64,000 nucleotides of DNA from Lepeophtheirus salmonis (lineage: Eukaryota; Arthropoda; Copepoda; Siphonostomatoida; Caligidae). Within the stretch, counting starts at the first letter, position 1; each line of letters starts with the position of its first letter. The stretch is taken from positions 34,182,007-34,246,006 of the forward strand of contig NC_052137.2 of assembly GCF_016086655.4 (NCBI RefSeq), read 5' to 3'. Positions 48,366 through 59,429 of the stretch are shown here, piece after piece. The notes under the pieces are model-generated. The model was not told where the DNA came from. It saw nothing but the letters and a program-made list of their open reading frames with translations, and searched no databases. Made by a program: the position numbers and the translations under genes.

Positions 48366-48720
48366 ACATTTTTGGTCTGTCAACACAAAAGCAAGCTTGA
48401 AACATTTTTCTCAAAATTGAATGTAGATTACAATTGACAAATTATCGTCATTTTCTATGAACAATTTATTCTTATTAAACCTTTAGAAGACCTGCAAATT
48501 GCACTTAAAGTGAGCAAAATGTATCATGCAAATAAAAGAATGAACAACTGGTATACATAGTTTATTCGAAAGGGGCCACATTGGGTATAATATAAGTCTC
48601 TTAAATCAAACGAAGGTTCGAAACTATATCTTAAATTATAAGATATCTTAACTTATCCAACAAATTTGAAATAAAAAAACTATTATTCACTCAAATATGT
48701 ATATGAAAAATTCATTTACA
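48366..48720 (+). repeat. Dispersed repeat family B, most complete copy
   Basis: It begins GGTCTGTCAACACAAAAGCA and continues through TTTTTCTCAAAATTGAAT, GACAAATTATCGTCATTTTC, TTGCACTTAAAGTGAGC, GGCCACATTGGGTATAATAT and TATCTTAACTTATCCAACAA. It has no coding region and no paired inverted end was identified. Its abundance (five or six copies in 64 kb) suggests a high-copy non-autonomous family. Confidence 0.65.
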
Positions 48721-49345
48721 TATATAAATGCAAGAACGATTCCATAAGTACCCGACACAACAACTAAAGTACAAAAAAATTAGGGGAAGAAATAGTTTTT
48801 TTAACAAAATTCCCATTCTACTCTGTTTACATTTCGAAGCGATTTTCAAAAAGTGTGATGCCCTTTTCTTAATACGAAATGTTTTGCTCCTCACAATAGC
48901 CTTTAGGTACCAAAATCACTTCTTAATTGTAAATAAGGTAGCAATTATAACTTTAATTAATTTATTTTGACCATTGTAATACCGCAGTTGTAAACTGGTG
49001 CATTGTCTTCATGAAATAACACATTCTTCTTGGCCAAATGTGGCCATTTTTGCTTAATTTCTCCCATCAAACATTGCAATAAATTCGCATAATACTTGTT
49101 AGTTTGATAGTTTTTAAAATAATCAATGAAAATTATCCTACCTGCATCCCAAAAAATTGACGCCATTACCTTGTTTCAAAAATGAAACGGTATTTCCCTT
49201 CTTTGAAGCTGGTTCTCCCTTTTAAGTCTATTAATTTAATTTTTTTTTGTCTGAGGTTAGAAGTGATGTATCTATCTTTCGTCCATTGTTTTGTAACGGT
49301 GCAAAAAATAATTGTTTTATTCGTGTAAAACTGCGATAAACACTC
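48700..49345 (-). pseudogene. Mariner transposase fragment
   Basis: The 69-codon frame 49166-48960 reads MASIFWDAGRIIFIDYFKNY, then YYANLLQCLMGEIKQKWPHL and KKNVLFHEDNAPVYNCGIT, the central catalytic part with the second Asp of the DD34D triad (HEDNAP). Downstream, degenerate similarity continues (an SDFGT block near 48915 where PSDFWLF is expected). Upstream (49306-49180), TVTKQWTKDRYI and KGRTSFKEGKYRFI sit where the first catalytic block and the linker of mariners lie, but are weak. No TIRs were found. It abuts the TIR element at 49349. Confidence 0.78.
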
Positions 49346-49348
49346 AAC

Positions 49349-50088
49349 CAGGATTGCGGAGTCATGTAATAAAATGACCGACTCCGACACAAACTTTGAA
49401 TCAAGCACACAATTTTTTAATAATATATTTTATACCCTACATATGTACTATTGAGTCATTTGAGCCTAGAGAGTATATATATATATATATATTTAATTTA
49501 TCACTACTAGTATTTATTAGTTAAATGTATTAAATAATTGTGATAAAGAAAATATTTAGAATATAAGATATTTAACAAGATAAACAACAAATGAAATGGA
49601 TCAAAATCTAGCATTGCTAATATATACATAAGTTTTTGAACATAATTTATTTACTTGTAAACGAGAAACAGAAAGTAGAAAAAAAATTATCACGTCAACG
49701 TTACATTTTACACTGATGAGATGTACTATTCACAAGACTAAGTAATGAACTAGCATGGCTAATGGCATCTCTACGTAACATAATAATTTAGACTTTAAAG
49801 ATGTTCAGAAATTGGGATTGCATGGACCATAAAGAAGGTTGGAAATTTGTGAAGTAAACTTATATATGAGTTAAATTTCAAGTTTCCTAAATTAATAGTA
49901 CTTTATACATATAATTTATCACCATTTTGCAAAAAAAGCTTTACAAACACTCAATGTAAGCCTTAGATTATAAATAAGTTTTATTTGCATAATTATTACT
50001 AATTTTTGTTGTCGGAGTCGGTACAAATTTTGCAACTTTTGACTCCGATTCTACCAAAAAAGGCACTGAATCCGACTCTGCAACCCTG
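49349..50088. mobile_element. Non-autonomous TIR element with GTCGGAGTC-type ends
   Basis: The left end CAGGATTGCGGAGTCATGTA and the right end in reverse complement CAGGGTTGCAGAGTCGGATT pair. Inside them both arms repeat CGACTCCGACA (49373-49390 and, inverted, 50011-50022), giving arms of about 55-85 bp with an indel. No clear 8-bp target duplication and no coding content in 740 bp. An AT run lies at 49474-49491. The CAGG(G/A)TTGC start is hAT-like, which is a tentative class. Confidence 0.6.
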
Positions 50089-52180
50089 ATTGAAACTTTC
50101 TTACGAGACTGTATGTAATTAAAAAATTAATTGTTTTTCTCATCTTTTTGATTTTTGTTTAAGATTCCTTATTGATGCACCACATATATTAGTTTGTACA
50201 CAAATAAACATCCCTGAAAGTGAGGCAAACCAACTTTGCAAAAAAATAAAAAAATGATTTACTAAATGTTGATAAATTCATAGATAGGTGTAAGATTTAG
50301 CGCTTTGACTCCATCGTTTAAGTGAAGGGTTTTAATTAGTATTCTTGAAGAGCATTAGACGAAAAAAATGGACAAATAACAATATAGAATTAATTAGTGT
50401 CTCTCCAACCTATAAATGCACATTTATTTTAATTTTTATTAATATGTATTTAGTATTTGATGAGTAATTTGATCATCCAAGGTATTTTTTTTGCTAATTG
50501 TAAAAATAATCATTTTGAGGATTTGATATGAATAGTACAATTATCAACTTAAAATTTTTTTTTATATAATATCATGTTTTTTTATTTTTGTATCCATGTT
50601 AATCGAATTCCATGGGAACAATGTAAGTCACTGCAAATCTGGAATAATATTTGCTTTGATCGTAGAAAACTTTGATTAAAATTATCGATAATTGCCTACT
50701 CATGCATGTTATTGAAATGTGATCCACGCCAGATATTGCAACATCATCCAATCAATAACATGATATAAACTAATGGAGGCTTTTGATTGAGTCCATCAGC
50801 AACATTTACCTACTCTTTCAAAAAAAAACTTTCATGCTGATTTTTCAAAAAGTAGCCAATGTGTAATTAAAACTCATTATGGTTAACATTACTAAGTTCC
50901 TAAACCCCATTCATATCCGTCATATCGATGTTTTTGTAGTTGATTGTCTGGTATGAATTGAGCCAAGGGCGTGGCCATAGTTCAAGGCTTTCCACGTGTA
51001 CCTAGATGGGATATTATATTCCTATATATGTATGTTTATTGGCATGCATCTAGATAAACGCACACCACATGCAGACAGACTATAGCTTTCCCCCTTACCC
51101 CAAAGTAGTGTCCAAGTATGAGCATATTGCAAAAATAAATAAATATATGAAGTCATCAACATGCGGAGTTTTATTCACATTTTTATTTTTTTGAGCATTT
51201 TTAAATGTATTTAGTCTGAAGCTTTGTGTTAAATTACAAGGCCTCGCATCTGATTAAGTTAAGATAATTTATAATCACGACTCCCGTCTCTATTTTTGAA
51301 TTTGAGCGTAGAAAGAGAAAAGACACAGACATATATAGAGGCCCGCATATTTGTATGTATGAAGCTTACATTCCCAACCTTGATCTCTCAGATCCTTAAT
51401 TGGTGTAAGCCAAATATTGTTTTTAAATACCAATTAGTATATGATGTGCGTACCCTAGAGATATAATGGGAATTATCAAGTTCTATTCATGATAAATTGG
51501 AATAAGTAATATATTTTTAAATTTCTATCATTTTTTGAATTTCAGAAAATGTATACATACCTATTTAGTAAGATACAGGAATTTGTAGACTATTGAATAA
51601 AAAATAATGACTTTTTGCAATACGCAATTACAAGTGTAAGCGTGCATTTTTTTTTCTCTCTCGTATAAATGAACTTCTATGAAGTAAATAGATCCCATAA
51701 TTCATGCAATTCATCCAAATTTCAAACGATATTTGGTTTGATAAACGGGAATATCAAAATAATTACATTTATTTCATTGTATAAATAAACATTTTTTTTC
51801 CCCTTCATTGTTTTTTTAATACTTTTTAAACTTGGGGAGTGAATATGTTATCATTTATAGGGGGCACTTTATGTAATTCTGCCTTAAGTAGGTACAGACG
51901 CATAGACTATGGAAAAGGTCCAACGTTTTATTTTAATGGGTATTTATGTTGTTTTGTAAGGCAGGATTTCTGCTTTTAAAAAGAAATACAAATATGGTTG
52001 GTTTATGGTTTGGCTGCCTGGTTTGTTGACTCTTTAAAATCTTCGTAGGCGTGCAAAAAAGATAAAACTTCCATCTTATTCTTTGTGTGACAACACATTT
52101 GTATGTACTGCAACAAAAGGAGTCATAGACACATATGTATGTAACAACACTCAAATTGAATTGATTTTAGCGTGTATCTA
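50089..52180. other. AT-rich DNA, nothing recognised
   Basis: The inverted trace GATGCACCACATATATTAGT at 50174 is a short family-B fragment. A 73-codon minus frame at 52154-51936 has no motif. Confidence 0.35.
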
Positions 52181-52590
52181 CAGAGTGGGGACCCAAAACT
52201 TGCAATAAGATTTAGTTAGGATTTAATAATTTGGCAATGCGCATCTAAGTGACAGTTGAAACAAAATAACCCAGTTTTCTTTTTATCCAATGATATAAGC
52301 GTAAAAATGTCGGAGTAACAACAAAGCAGGGTACCTGTGTGTGATCTTCTCTGTGCCAATGTCAGAGCTGAGAAGAGCATCTCCTTTTGGACTACCTACA
52401 ACTTCTAAAAGTCCATAACAGCCCCACACCATTAAGAAACAAAACTTCTACAGCAGCAATATTACTTACTTCTGGCCTCCCTCCGTGTGACCCTCCTCCA
52501 ACCCTGACCTCCCCTCCCTGGACTTTGGAATTAGGGGCGTCTTAGAGAAGAATGTCTTTTATGCTTCTGAAGGAGGATTTATTGAATACA
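52181..52590 (+). pseudogene. Tc1/mariner (DD37D-like) relic, internally deleted
   Basis: The left end CAGAGTGGGGACCCAAAACT follows TA (52179-52180). The ATG at 52307 opens MSE, a stop, QQSRVPVCDLLCANVRAEKS, homologous to the MNEQQAKRRCVSNLLDARVD start of the 4548 gene. After a deletion the frame resumes in the catalytic end: WPPSV-PSSNPDLPSLDFGI, matching the SPDLNPLDYSIWGVLE block of the group, then GVLEKNVFY and a terminal GGFIEY near 52587. About 80 percent of the gene is lost. The stretch 52470-52530 is GC-rich relative to its surroundings. The right TIR was not found. Confidence 0.75.
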
Positions 52591-52984
52591 AATATGCTAA
52601 ATACAGTATTTAACCATACCACAAATTGATTTTGAGTTCTCTTTTCTTCATTTCATAAAAATAACCTTTTTCCTAATTCATAAATGCTACTGTAAATTTA
52701 TTTATTCGTCTACAGTGTTCTTAAATACCAAAAATATTATGGAACTATGTATCTCAATGGACAACACTTATTCTCATGAACATTATGTGTGTAGATTTGC
52801 GCCCCAGTCGTTCCTAAAAAAGTAAATATACATTATGTACACTTACTTATTCAATAATTGATGAAAGTTGAGTGATTTAAATTAATTCATATTTCCATAT
52901 ATTAAAGCATAAACCATTAATTATAACACGAAACAAACCTGAGCTGTTTAGCTTATGTGCACCTCGAGAAAATGATACTTGAAG

Positions 52985-53687
52985 ATGATCGACGAATTTC
53001 CCTACGCGCACTCCAAGCAGTAGGGTGTCTCTTGGAACACCACCTACGACGTTATAAGAGGAATAGAGGATTTTTAAAAAGGCCAAACTGGACCCGGAAG
53101 ACTTAAACAAAAGACCCAGTCCATCTTACTCAAATTTATGGGGGTCCATGCAAGGGATCTCTGGGTTTCACACTAGACTGAAGAGAAGGCTATCAAAAAA
53201 GTAGATGAAAAGAGCCTTGTGAGGGTGTAAACGCCACTTTTGACACCATCAATGAAAGAACCCCATGTCTTCGGTTGCAAGACTTCTTTGAATGAGTATT
53301 GAAGAAGTCTTTTGATTTCTTTTGAACTCTTTTTCAACACTTTTAGCCCCCTAAAGCTCTGATGCTAACCCCTTCGACTACAGATTTTGAGTGCATGTCG
53401 AGAAGAAGGATTATAATGTCTTTATTCCAAACCCCGAGTCCCTAAAATCCACTGTCAGCCAGCATTGGGACGCCATGACAGAGGACTACTCCGACCAAGT
53501 TATCAGGCCTTCTTCCACCACCTGGAAGCCATCATTGCTGCTAAGGATGGCTACATTAATTATTAAGGCGGCCCAGACGAACATCTTTTTTTAGTATTCA
53601 TTTTGTTGAATTTTTATTGCTAATTAATAAATTTTACTTTGTTGAAGTATAAAATTCAAAGAGTTTAGATTTTAATGGACCACTCGG
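52985..53687 (+). pseudogene. Tc1/mariner (DD37D-like) transposase relic
   Basis: The plus strand encodes SLRALQAVGVSWNTTYDVIR GIEDF (helix-turn-helix), a stop, then GQTGPGRLKQKTQSILLKFM and, further on, KAIKKVDEKSLVRV, TPLLTPSMKERPMS, the linker and early catalytic domain. After a deletion the sequence resumes at NPFDYRFWVHVEKKDYNVFI (the third acidic position in NPFD) then SLKSTVSQHWDAMTEDYS and, past a frameshift, YQAFFHHLEAIIAAKDGYIN before the stop at 53564. The right end carries, in reverse complement, CCGAGTGGTCCATTAAAATC next to TA (53688-53689), a probable TIR. The left TIR was not found. Confidence 0.82.
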
Positions 53688-53689
53688 TA

Positions 53690-55886
53690 TATAGACCTTA
53701 AAGAAGATTCCAATGTCCAATAAAGTAAATAGTACTATAATGTTTACTTATACTTAATCAGTGTAACTCCATCTAATGAATTAAAGGAATCTTTAAAAAA
53801 ATAGAATTATTATTATATAAATAATATTTGAAATGTTAAGATTCTATCCAAGTTTTTCATTTAGAGTGTTATCATACGAAAACCCTCTGAAAAAAGCTCT
53901 TAAATAAAGGCTCGAGAAGACATTTTTCTCATATACGTCCGTTCTATATTATCAGAAAAGTCTTTCATCCTATAAATTGAATTGCAAACGAAATATTTTC
54001 ACATTATTTCCAATTGTATTAAAACCCTGTTTTATCACATTTACAAAGTCTTAACGATGGGGTCCCTCTTTCTCAGGGATGAAAAGTATTTTCTACTTTA
54101 AAATTAACAGCACAAGTTACTGTGAATCCGAGAAAAAAAATTGAAAGAATATAAATGCTACCGAAATTTGAGGAATCAAGAAAAGTTTATTTCTAAGTCC
54201 CCCCTGCACAAAAATGTTTTCTGTTAAAAAGGCAAAATATTTATCCAATTTGGGTTTACAGTCACACATGGAATAATCACGCATTCAGTTTAGCTTTTTT
54301 CCCCTCTTGAAGGAATGGAGTAAAAATGAGATTGAAATATTGATTCAAAGAAATAAGAAATATTTTTATAAATCATGGTATGTAAAATATCGCAGTTTAC
54401 TAAATCTGCATTAAAAAAGTCTTAAACTATTTTTCTTCAGGACATTTTCCCTTAACCATATCGCCATTTTACCTCAAGGATTTTTTCACCCTGATGTATA
54501 AATACATGAGATAATACGTCATTATTCTTTATTTTTGTTTGAAATTCATGATCCCTTTGAATTATTAAATCAAAATATCTAATGTGGATTACTACAAAAC
54601 ACACCAGATAGTTTTTTTTTTTGGAATAATGATAAAATCATGTTTTTTTCTAATATTATGCTTGTTCGTAAATCCATGAGTATTTTCCAATACCCCATAA
54701 TGTCTAATGATAACTTATTGATTACGGAGAAGAAGTGATATGCACTTCTTCTCATAGAATCATATATTATTATACTAACTTGGTTACTTATTTTGTCTTT
54801 GGTTCGAATTCCATACATAGTGAGATTTCGATAATATGTATGCATTGAAATTTGGTGGCATTATTCCAACAGAAAGCAAAGATTCAATGCATTTTACTTT
54901 AATAAATATAAAATACTTTGATTTATTAAATTCAAAAGGAACATCAATTTCAAACAAAAATAAAATATAACGACGTTTGATCCTCATATGTTCATATATT
55001 AAGGCTAAATATCTTTGAGGCAAAATTTTATGAGTCAAAATATTTTATTGCGAAAGTTGTTTTGAATTATTAACAAAATAGAAATAAAAAACAGAAAAAT
55101 GAAAGAATTTACTAAAAAATGTATACAATTATTAACCAAATTAAACATTCAAAAGCTTTAAACTCGTTTAAATCCCAATAAAATGTGTTAAAAACTGTAA
55201 ATATATGTTACACCACGCAATGAAGGATTAAGTAAATTGATAAGGTCTAGAGAATAAACATTGATATACATATTCGTATATGTATGTACATTGTGCATGC
55301 TATATACCAAATCCACGTGAAAATCCTCATATTGTTTCATAATTTTAGAAATAAATGTATCGGTATAATTTTTGTTAATTTAATGTGCGTAGAAAAATTT
55401 AATTATTTTGAAACATGGATTTATCTTGATGAGTTTGATATCTAAAAAATAATATTCTTCAGAGCAAACACCGACACTTGATTTTTAGAAAATTACATAA
55501 ATTTATCATTTAATTTATGCATGAATTTTTAATTAGTAAATGCATCGTCGTTGCATCATAATCCTTAACATCATGGATCAAGTCTATTATTCTTATAAAT
55601 AATATAAATAACGGTTGGAGACCTCCTTTATATTTTCCTTTGTTTAAAATCTGAAGGCTACAAATATATGAAAAATAATGTATCTATAATATACATACAT
55701 ATATAAATATATTGATTTCAGAATGAGAAATGCAAAATAGTATTAAATCATGATTTAATACTAATTAAAGCCTTTTTCCACACATTTATTATAGAAAATA
55801 ATTCAGATAATATGAGTTTAGATTTGTATAAAAAAAAGGAATTTTCATTCATTACAATATTAATTTTCCCAAGTAGAGGAACTAAA
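53690..55886. other. AT-rich DNA, nothing recognised
   Basis: The minus frames at 54845-54582 and 55038-54787 are AT-driven. A perfect 11-bp hairpin, GAGAAGAAGTG / CACTTCTTCTC with a 5-nt loop, is at 54727-54753. Confidence 0.35.
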
Positions 55887-55888
55887 TA

Positions 55889-56510
55889 CAGAGTGCGACA
55901 AAAAACTTGAAGTAACATGTCTAAATTATTTAAAAAAATGTTTTTTATGGAATCAAGTAAAGAAAAATTAAAACCAATTTGTGATAAATGAAATACCATT
56001 CACTCATAAGCAATTAAAGCTTCGACACGCCGGCGAACAGATTGACAGCTCTTGAGGATGGAGGCTGTGTCCATGGAGTACTACTATTAGGATATGGATT
56101 AATCAAATAGCCTTTCAATATTTACTTTTGGAGTTGTTATAGATCCATACCATTTCGACAATAATTACACAAACTTGTAAGGTTTTATGATGGCAGCTCG
56201 TAGTGAATCCAAATTTGAATGAGGGGTGTTTCTCCATGACGTTTTAAACTAAAAAGTCCAGGAAGTTGAGGTAAGGGCTGGAGTAGGGCCACATTGAGGA
56301 AGGCAAAAGTCATCCATGTTGTTGCTACATAATTTTTGGTTCTTATGGGCTGTGTGGGGTTTTAATGGACTTTTGATGTTGTGTTGAGTGTAGATGAAGA
56401 TGCCAACGATGTTTTCTCGGCATTGACACAGGGGTTGAGGAATTAGCATATTTTTGATAGTTGCCCTGAAATTTTTACACTTAGAGACATGGGATAAAAA
56501 CAAAAGTCAT
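55889..56510 (-). pseudogene. Tc1/mariner (DD37D-like) relic, C-terminal half
   Basis: The left end CAGAGTGCGACAAAAAACTT follows TA (55887-55888) and resembles the CAGAGTGGGGACCCAAAACT end at 52181. The minus-strand gene ends at a stop at 56000 with SILKSCQSVRRRVEALIAYE, the usual C terminus. Upstream, with frameshifts, lie HSNLDSLRAAII-like, then NNMDDFWPSSMWPYSSP and LNFLDF (third acidic block). Further up is a degraded second catalytic block, THSTQHQ / KPHTAHKNQKLCSNNM. The N-terminal half is missing or unrecognisable, and no right TIR was found. Confidence 0.72.
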
Positions 56511-57007
56511 GAAACCTCGTAATTAAAAATAGCTTTAAACTCTCCATCAGTCCTTTGTATTGCTCAGCCCTTATTTGCAAGCACACAGCACTACTGATTA
56601 ATTTTATTTTGATGGACTCTTGTCAAGAATAAAAAAATTATTGACAATTGCTTTGGAAAATAAATTATTACCATGTCACTTTTCGTTGTTGTTTTTTACA
56701 CACAAAAAAGTCATATTCTCCACAAAGATATGGATATGTATGAGTTTTTGAATTCTGTTAAGACAATCTAGCAATTTTCGAGTTCGGTCGAGTTTTTGAG
56801 AATTTCTACATAATTTGTATTGAAAAATGCGGGGTTTTCTTTTAAATACATTAACAACTCTTCTTCTAAAAAGAGATGACCATTTTTGTGTGTATTTTTT
56901 TACTTTCAAATCAAATCTGTAACACTAAATAATAGGTTGTGGAAAAAGTAGTTTCGTATTTTTCTCTATATTTCAATGCTTTATAAGATTTTGTACAATG
57001 ATCCAAT

Positions 57008-57670
57008 TTATGGCAAGTATAAACCGTTCTTTTTGATAAGTTGTTGCCAACGAGAATCCAACTTCGTAACGCCCTTCTAGTAGAAGCCCTTGTCCCTGTT
57101 AGCAAAAACTGGGACAACCAATTTTCACAGGCCTCTATTGAAGCCAAATTTGTACCTCCAAGCGCGTTGGCCATAGACAGAACCAGGTGGTAGTCAGTTG
57201 GTGCCAGTCCCAGACTGTAGAGTGGATATGTAAGAACTTCCCATTTGAGCATCTGTAGCTTCTGGCGCGTTATCAAATATATGTGTGGCCTGGTGTTGTC
57301 TAGATTATGTATTGTTGTCTCCATTCACCAAGCTGGCCGCTTCTGTTAGATAATCAGCTGCCCTCTATTGTGAAAAGTAGTTCACAATAGAGGACAGAAT
57401 TGAGCGTTTGGCCATAGGCGAGAAGCTCAAAGAAGATTGTTCCCTGCCAATCCCATCAATTCACATCAACACCTTCCTGGCAGTAAATCCTGGCTCAGCC
57501 ACTATCTGGGCCGCTTTGTTGGCTTTCCACCACAATCTCTGTAGCTTGACGTACACGTAAGTGACTCATTTTTTATCGAGAGTCCCAACCTGTTTCAGAA
57601 ATTCTGTGTTTTTCACTTTCAAATAGTAAAAATGTAAAATATTGCGAATTTATTACTTTGAGACTTTCAT
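57008..57670 (-). pseudogene. Mariner (irritans-type) transposase pseudogene
   Basis: The N-terminal part (start near 57670) is short: SLKVINSQYFTFLLFESEKH. Deletion then leads to VTYVYVKLQRLWWKANKAAQ, a KPGF.ARKVL linker and, across a frameshift, CIWWDWQGTIFFELLAYGQT and LNSVLYCE, the central catalytic part. After the hairpin rearrangement at 57362-57393 comes DNTRPHIYLITRQKLQMLKW (second Asp) and LAPTDYHLVLSMANALGG (third Asp, 34 residues on: DD34D). It then reads SIEACENWLSQFLL and, frameshifted, KLDSRWQQLIKKNGLYLP before the stop at 57008. It keeps more of the catalytic core than the 21.7-kb copy but is clearly dead. Confidence 0.88.
57362..57393. repeat. 13-bp perfect hairpin inside the mariner pseudogene
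   Basis: CCTCTATTGTGAA (57362-57374) and TTCACAATAGAGG (57381-57393) are perfect inverted copies with a 6-nt loop. The sequence replaces the coding stretch that should follow VLYCEQL, as seen by comparison with the 21.7-kb copy. Confidence 0.9.
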
Positions 57671-57835
57671 ATGTTGCCGCACGATAATTCACGTCTGAGC
57701 TAACCAAGCGCAATACTATACAAAAAACTTTTTTATTTTACATTCACACTTTTACAACACTTTATTGTATGATCCGATTTGACCAAAAATGAACAAGATA
57801 TACCTAGTTAAAAAAAGAAAAACAAAATTAAATTT

Positions 57836-58149
57836 TCCCCGATCTAATCTTTGACAAGTCATTGCTCGATTGTTTTAAGTTATGATCATCTGTGCTTGAG
57901 TAATATTGAGACAGTCGTCAGCCTTAGTAAAGTCAAGTTTTTTTGTTTTTTTTGTTTTTTGAGTTTGAGTATAATTGGAATCCAACACTACAATATACAA
58001 GCATATAAGGTGTATGCAATTATAATATTTTGTTCAAATAGACAATATAAGTAATAAGAATTGACCAATAACATAAATATATCATATAATTATAGGTACA
58101 TTGTTCTTTGGACATTACTACGATAAGAAATATTTATCATGCATTAGAT
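57836..58149. other. AT-rich DNA, nothing recognised
   Basis: A 67-codon frame at 57851-58051 has no motif; it includes a T-rich run that reads as Phe-rich peptide. Confidence 0.35.
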
Positions 58150-59428
58150 CAATAGTTCTCAAGCTTTCTACATTGAGAACCATTTAAGAAAATAACAATA
58201 TCTATAGTCTAGTGGAACCCGCTTATATTGATATTGTGGTAAAAAATACAGGTCCTGATTTTTTTTATAAATCATACATCAACGACAAAAAACTTGGATT
58301 TTTTGACAGTTATTCATTTAATAAATATATAAGAACTTTGCAATTTTTCCAAGAAGAATTTTGCAGTTTTTGAAATTATTCATTTAGACGAGGAAATTGT
58401 GCATTATTTCATATTTTCTATTTTAAATTTTGTAGAGTATTACGTTAGCCCTATAGAGATAAAAAAATATGGAGTGATGATGTGAAGAAGAAGTTAAACC
58501 ATCATAGTTTAACATGAAAATAGTAGTTATTATAAATACGTATGTTTACAATATAAAGGGCGCTTTAAATATTTTTATATTCGATCCTCACAGTATTTTA
58601 CATTTTTATATATTTTTCTTTATGGAACTTTTTAAGCATTAGATGATTACATTTAATAGATGGAATGATTGATGCATAAATAACAATATTTCTATTGTCT
58701 TGGTCAACTAACTAGCGGCTTCAAAAAAAAAAAATACTTTTACTCAGAGTAAGCACTCTATGTATTTTGTCTCGATGATTATGTTTCAACCCAATTTCAA
58801 CCGGCGCTTCTCCTCCTGTTTATTGTTTTGACTATGACAGCTGCTGATTAGTGAGGTAGATGCATAATTTTATAGCTGTATATTGATGTCTTTGTCTACT
58901 AAAAATGTGTACATAACTATAAATCCCGACATTTTCACAATCGGCTTATGCTGATAATTATGCTCCAGCCTGATGTTTTCATTGTAAGTGGGGTCCACAA
59001 TACCCCCATTTTTTAATGCTCCTTTAATTAGTCGGATAGAGATGCAATGATTAAGTATAAGTAAACATAATTGTATTACAATTACTTTATCAGACAAACC
59101 AATTGTCTTTAAAGTCCATATCCATTAAGTATATCTATGAACGACCGGGTATTGAACCTACGCATATGTAGTTCCAGGGAATAATTTCTCCCAAGTGTAT
59201 TGTCCATTGAGCTACGTTGTTCCATTCGTTTTTTAAAAACATTAAACATTTGACAGAAGGTTACTCATAATTTGGGTTAAATAAAAGATTTTTTTTATGA
59301 AGATATATTTATTGGCCATAAAAACTAATTTTTTTAGTGACTTTTTTTAAATAAACCCACCCCACTCCTATTCAAGTCTCTATATACCCCTAAAGAGGAG
59401 TTTACGGACCAGTGTTTGAGAACCGCTT
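58150..59428. mobile_element. Non-autonomous hAT-like element containing a tRNA-like unit
   Basis: The left end CAATAGTTCTCAAGCTTTCT and the right end in reverse complement AAGCGGTTCTCAAACACTGG form a short hAT-type TIR around GGTTCTCAA. The interior (1.28 kb) has no transposase. A minus frame of 75 codons (59097-58873) has no motif. A tRNA-like sequence sits near the right end at 59139-59222. No matching 8-bp target duplication was seen, so the pairing of the two ends is probable, not proven. Confidence 0.5.
59139..59222 (-). ncRNA. tRNA-like sequence (tRNA pseudogene or SINE head) with A and B boxes
   Basis: On the minus strand the 84-nt unit has an A-box TAGCTCAATGG and a B-box GGTTCAATACC, both close to the consensus internal promoter of RNA polymerase III. 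The ends GAACAAC and GTCGTTC can pair at six of seven positions like an acceptor stem. A possible anticodon arm, GGGA / TCCC, has an 8-nt loop. The D arm and the T stem pair poorly, so it is not a functional tRNA and the anticodon cannot be read with confidence. A tRNA-derived SINE head is the likeliest explanation. Confidence 0.55.
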
Positions 59429-59429
59429 A

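Larger units (their letters stand above)
56936..57835 (-). mobile_element. Irritans-type mariner, second copy of the 21.7-kb family
   Basis: The left end GGTTGTGGAAAAAGTAGTTT then CGTATTT matches the left end at 21695. The right subterminal sequence (57752-57810; in reverse complement ATCTTGTTCATTTTTGGTCA) matches 22371-22430. The right TIR itself is degraded. The transposase runs on the minus strand. Confidence 0.8.

Noticed and set aside
54727..54753. 11-bp perfect hairpin GAGAAGAAGTG as a regulatory structure
   Set aside because: Isolated short palindrome in AT-rich DNA with no gene nearby; chance or slippage is adequate.
54798..54812. GGTTCGAATTCC as a B-box of a tRNA
   Set aside because: No A-box at the required distance upstream and no foldable arms.
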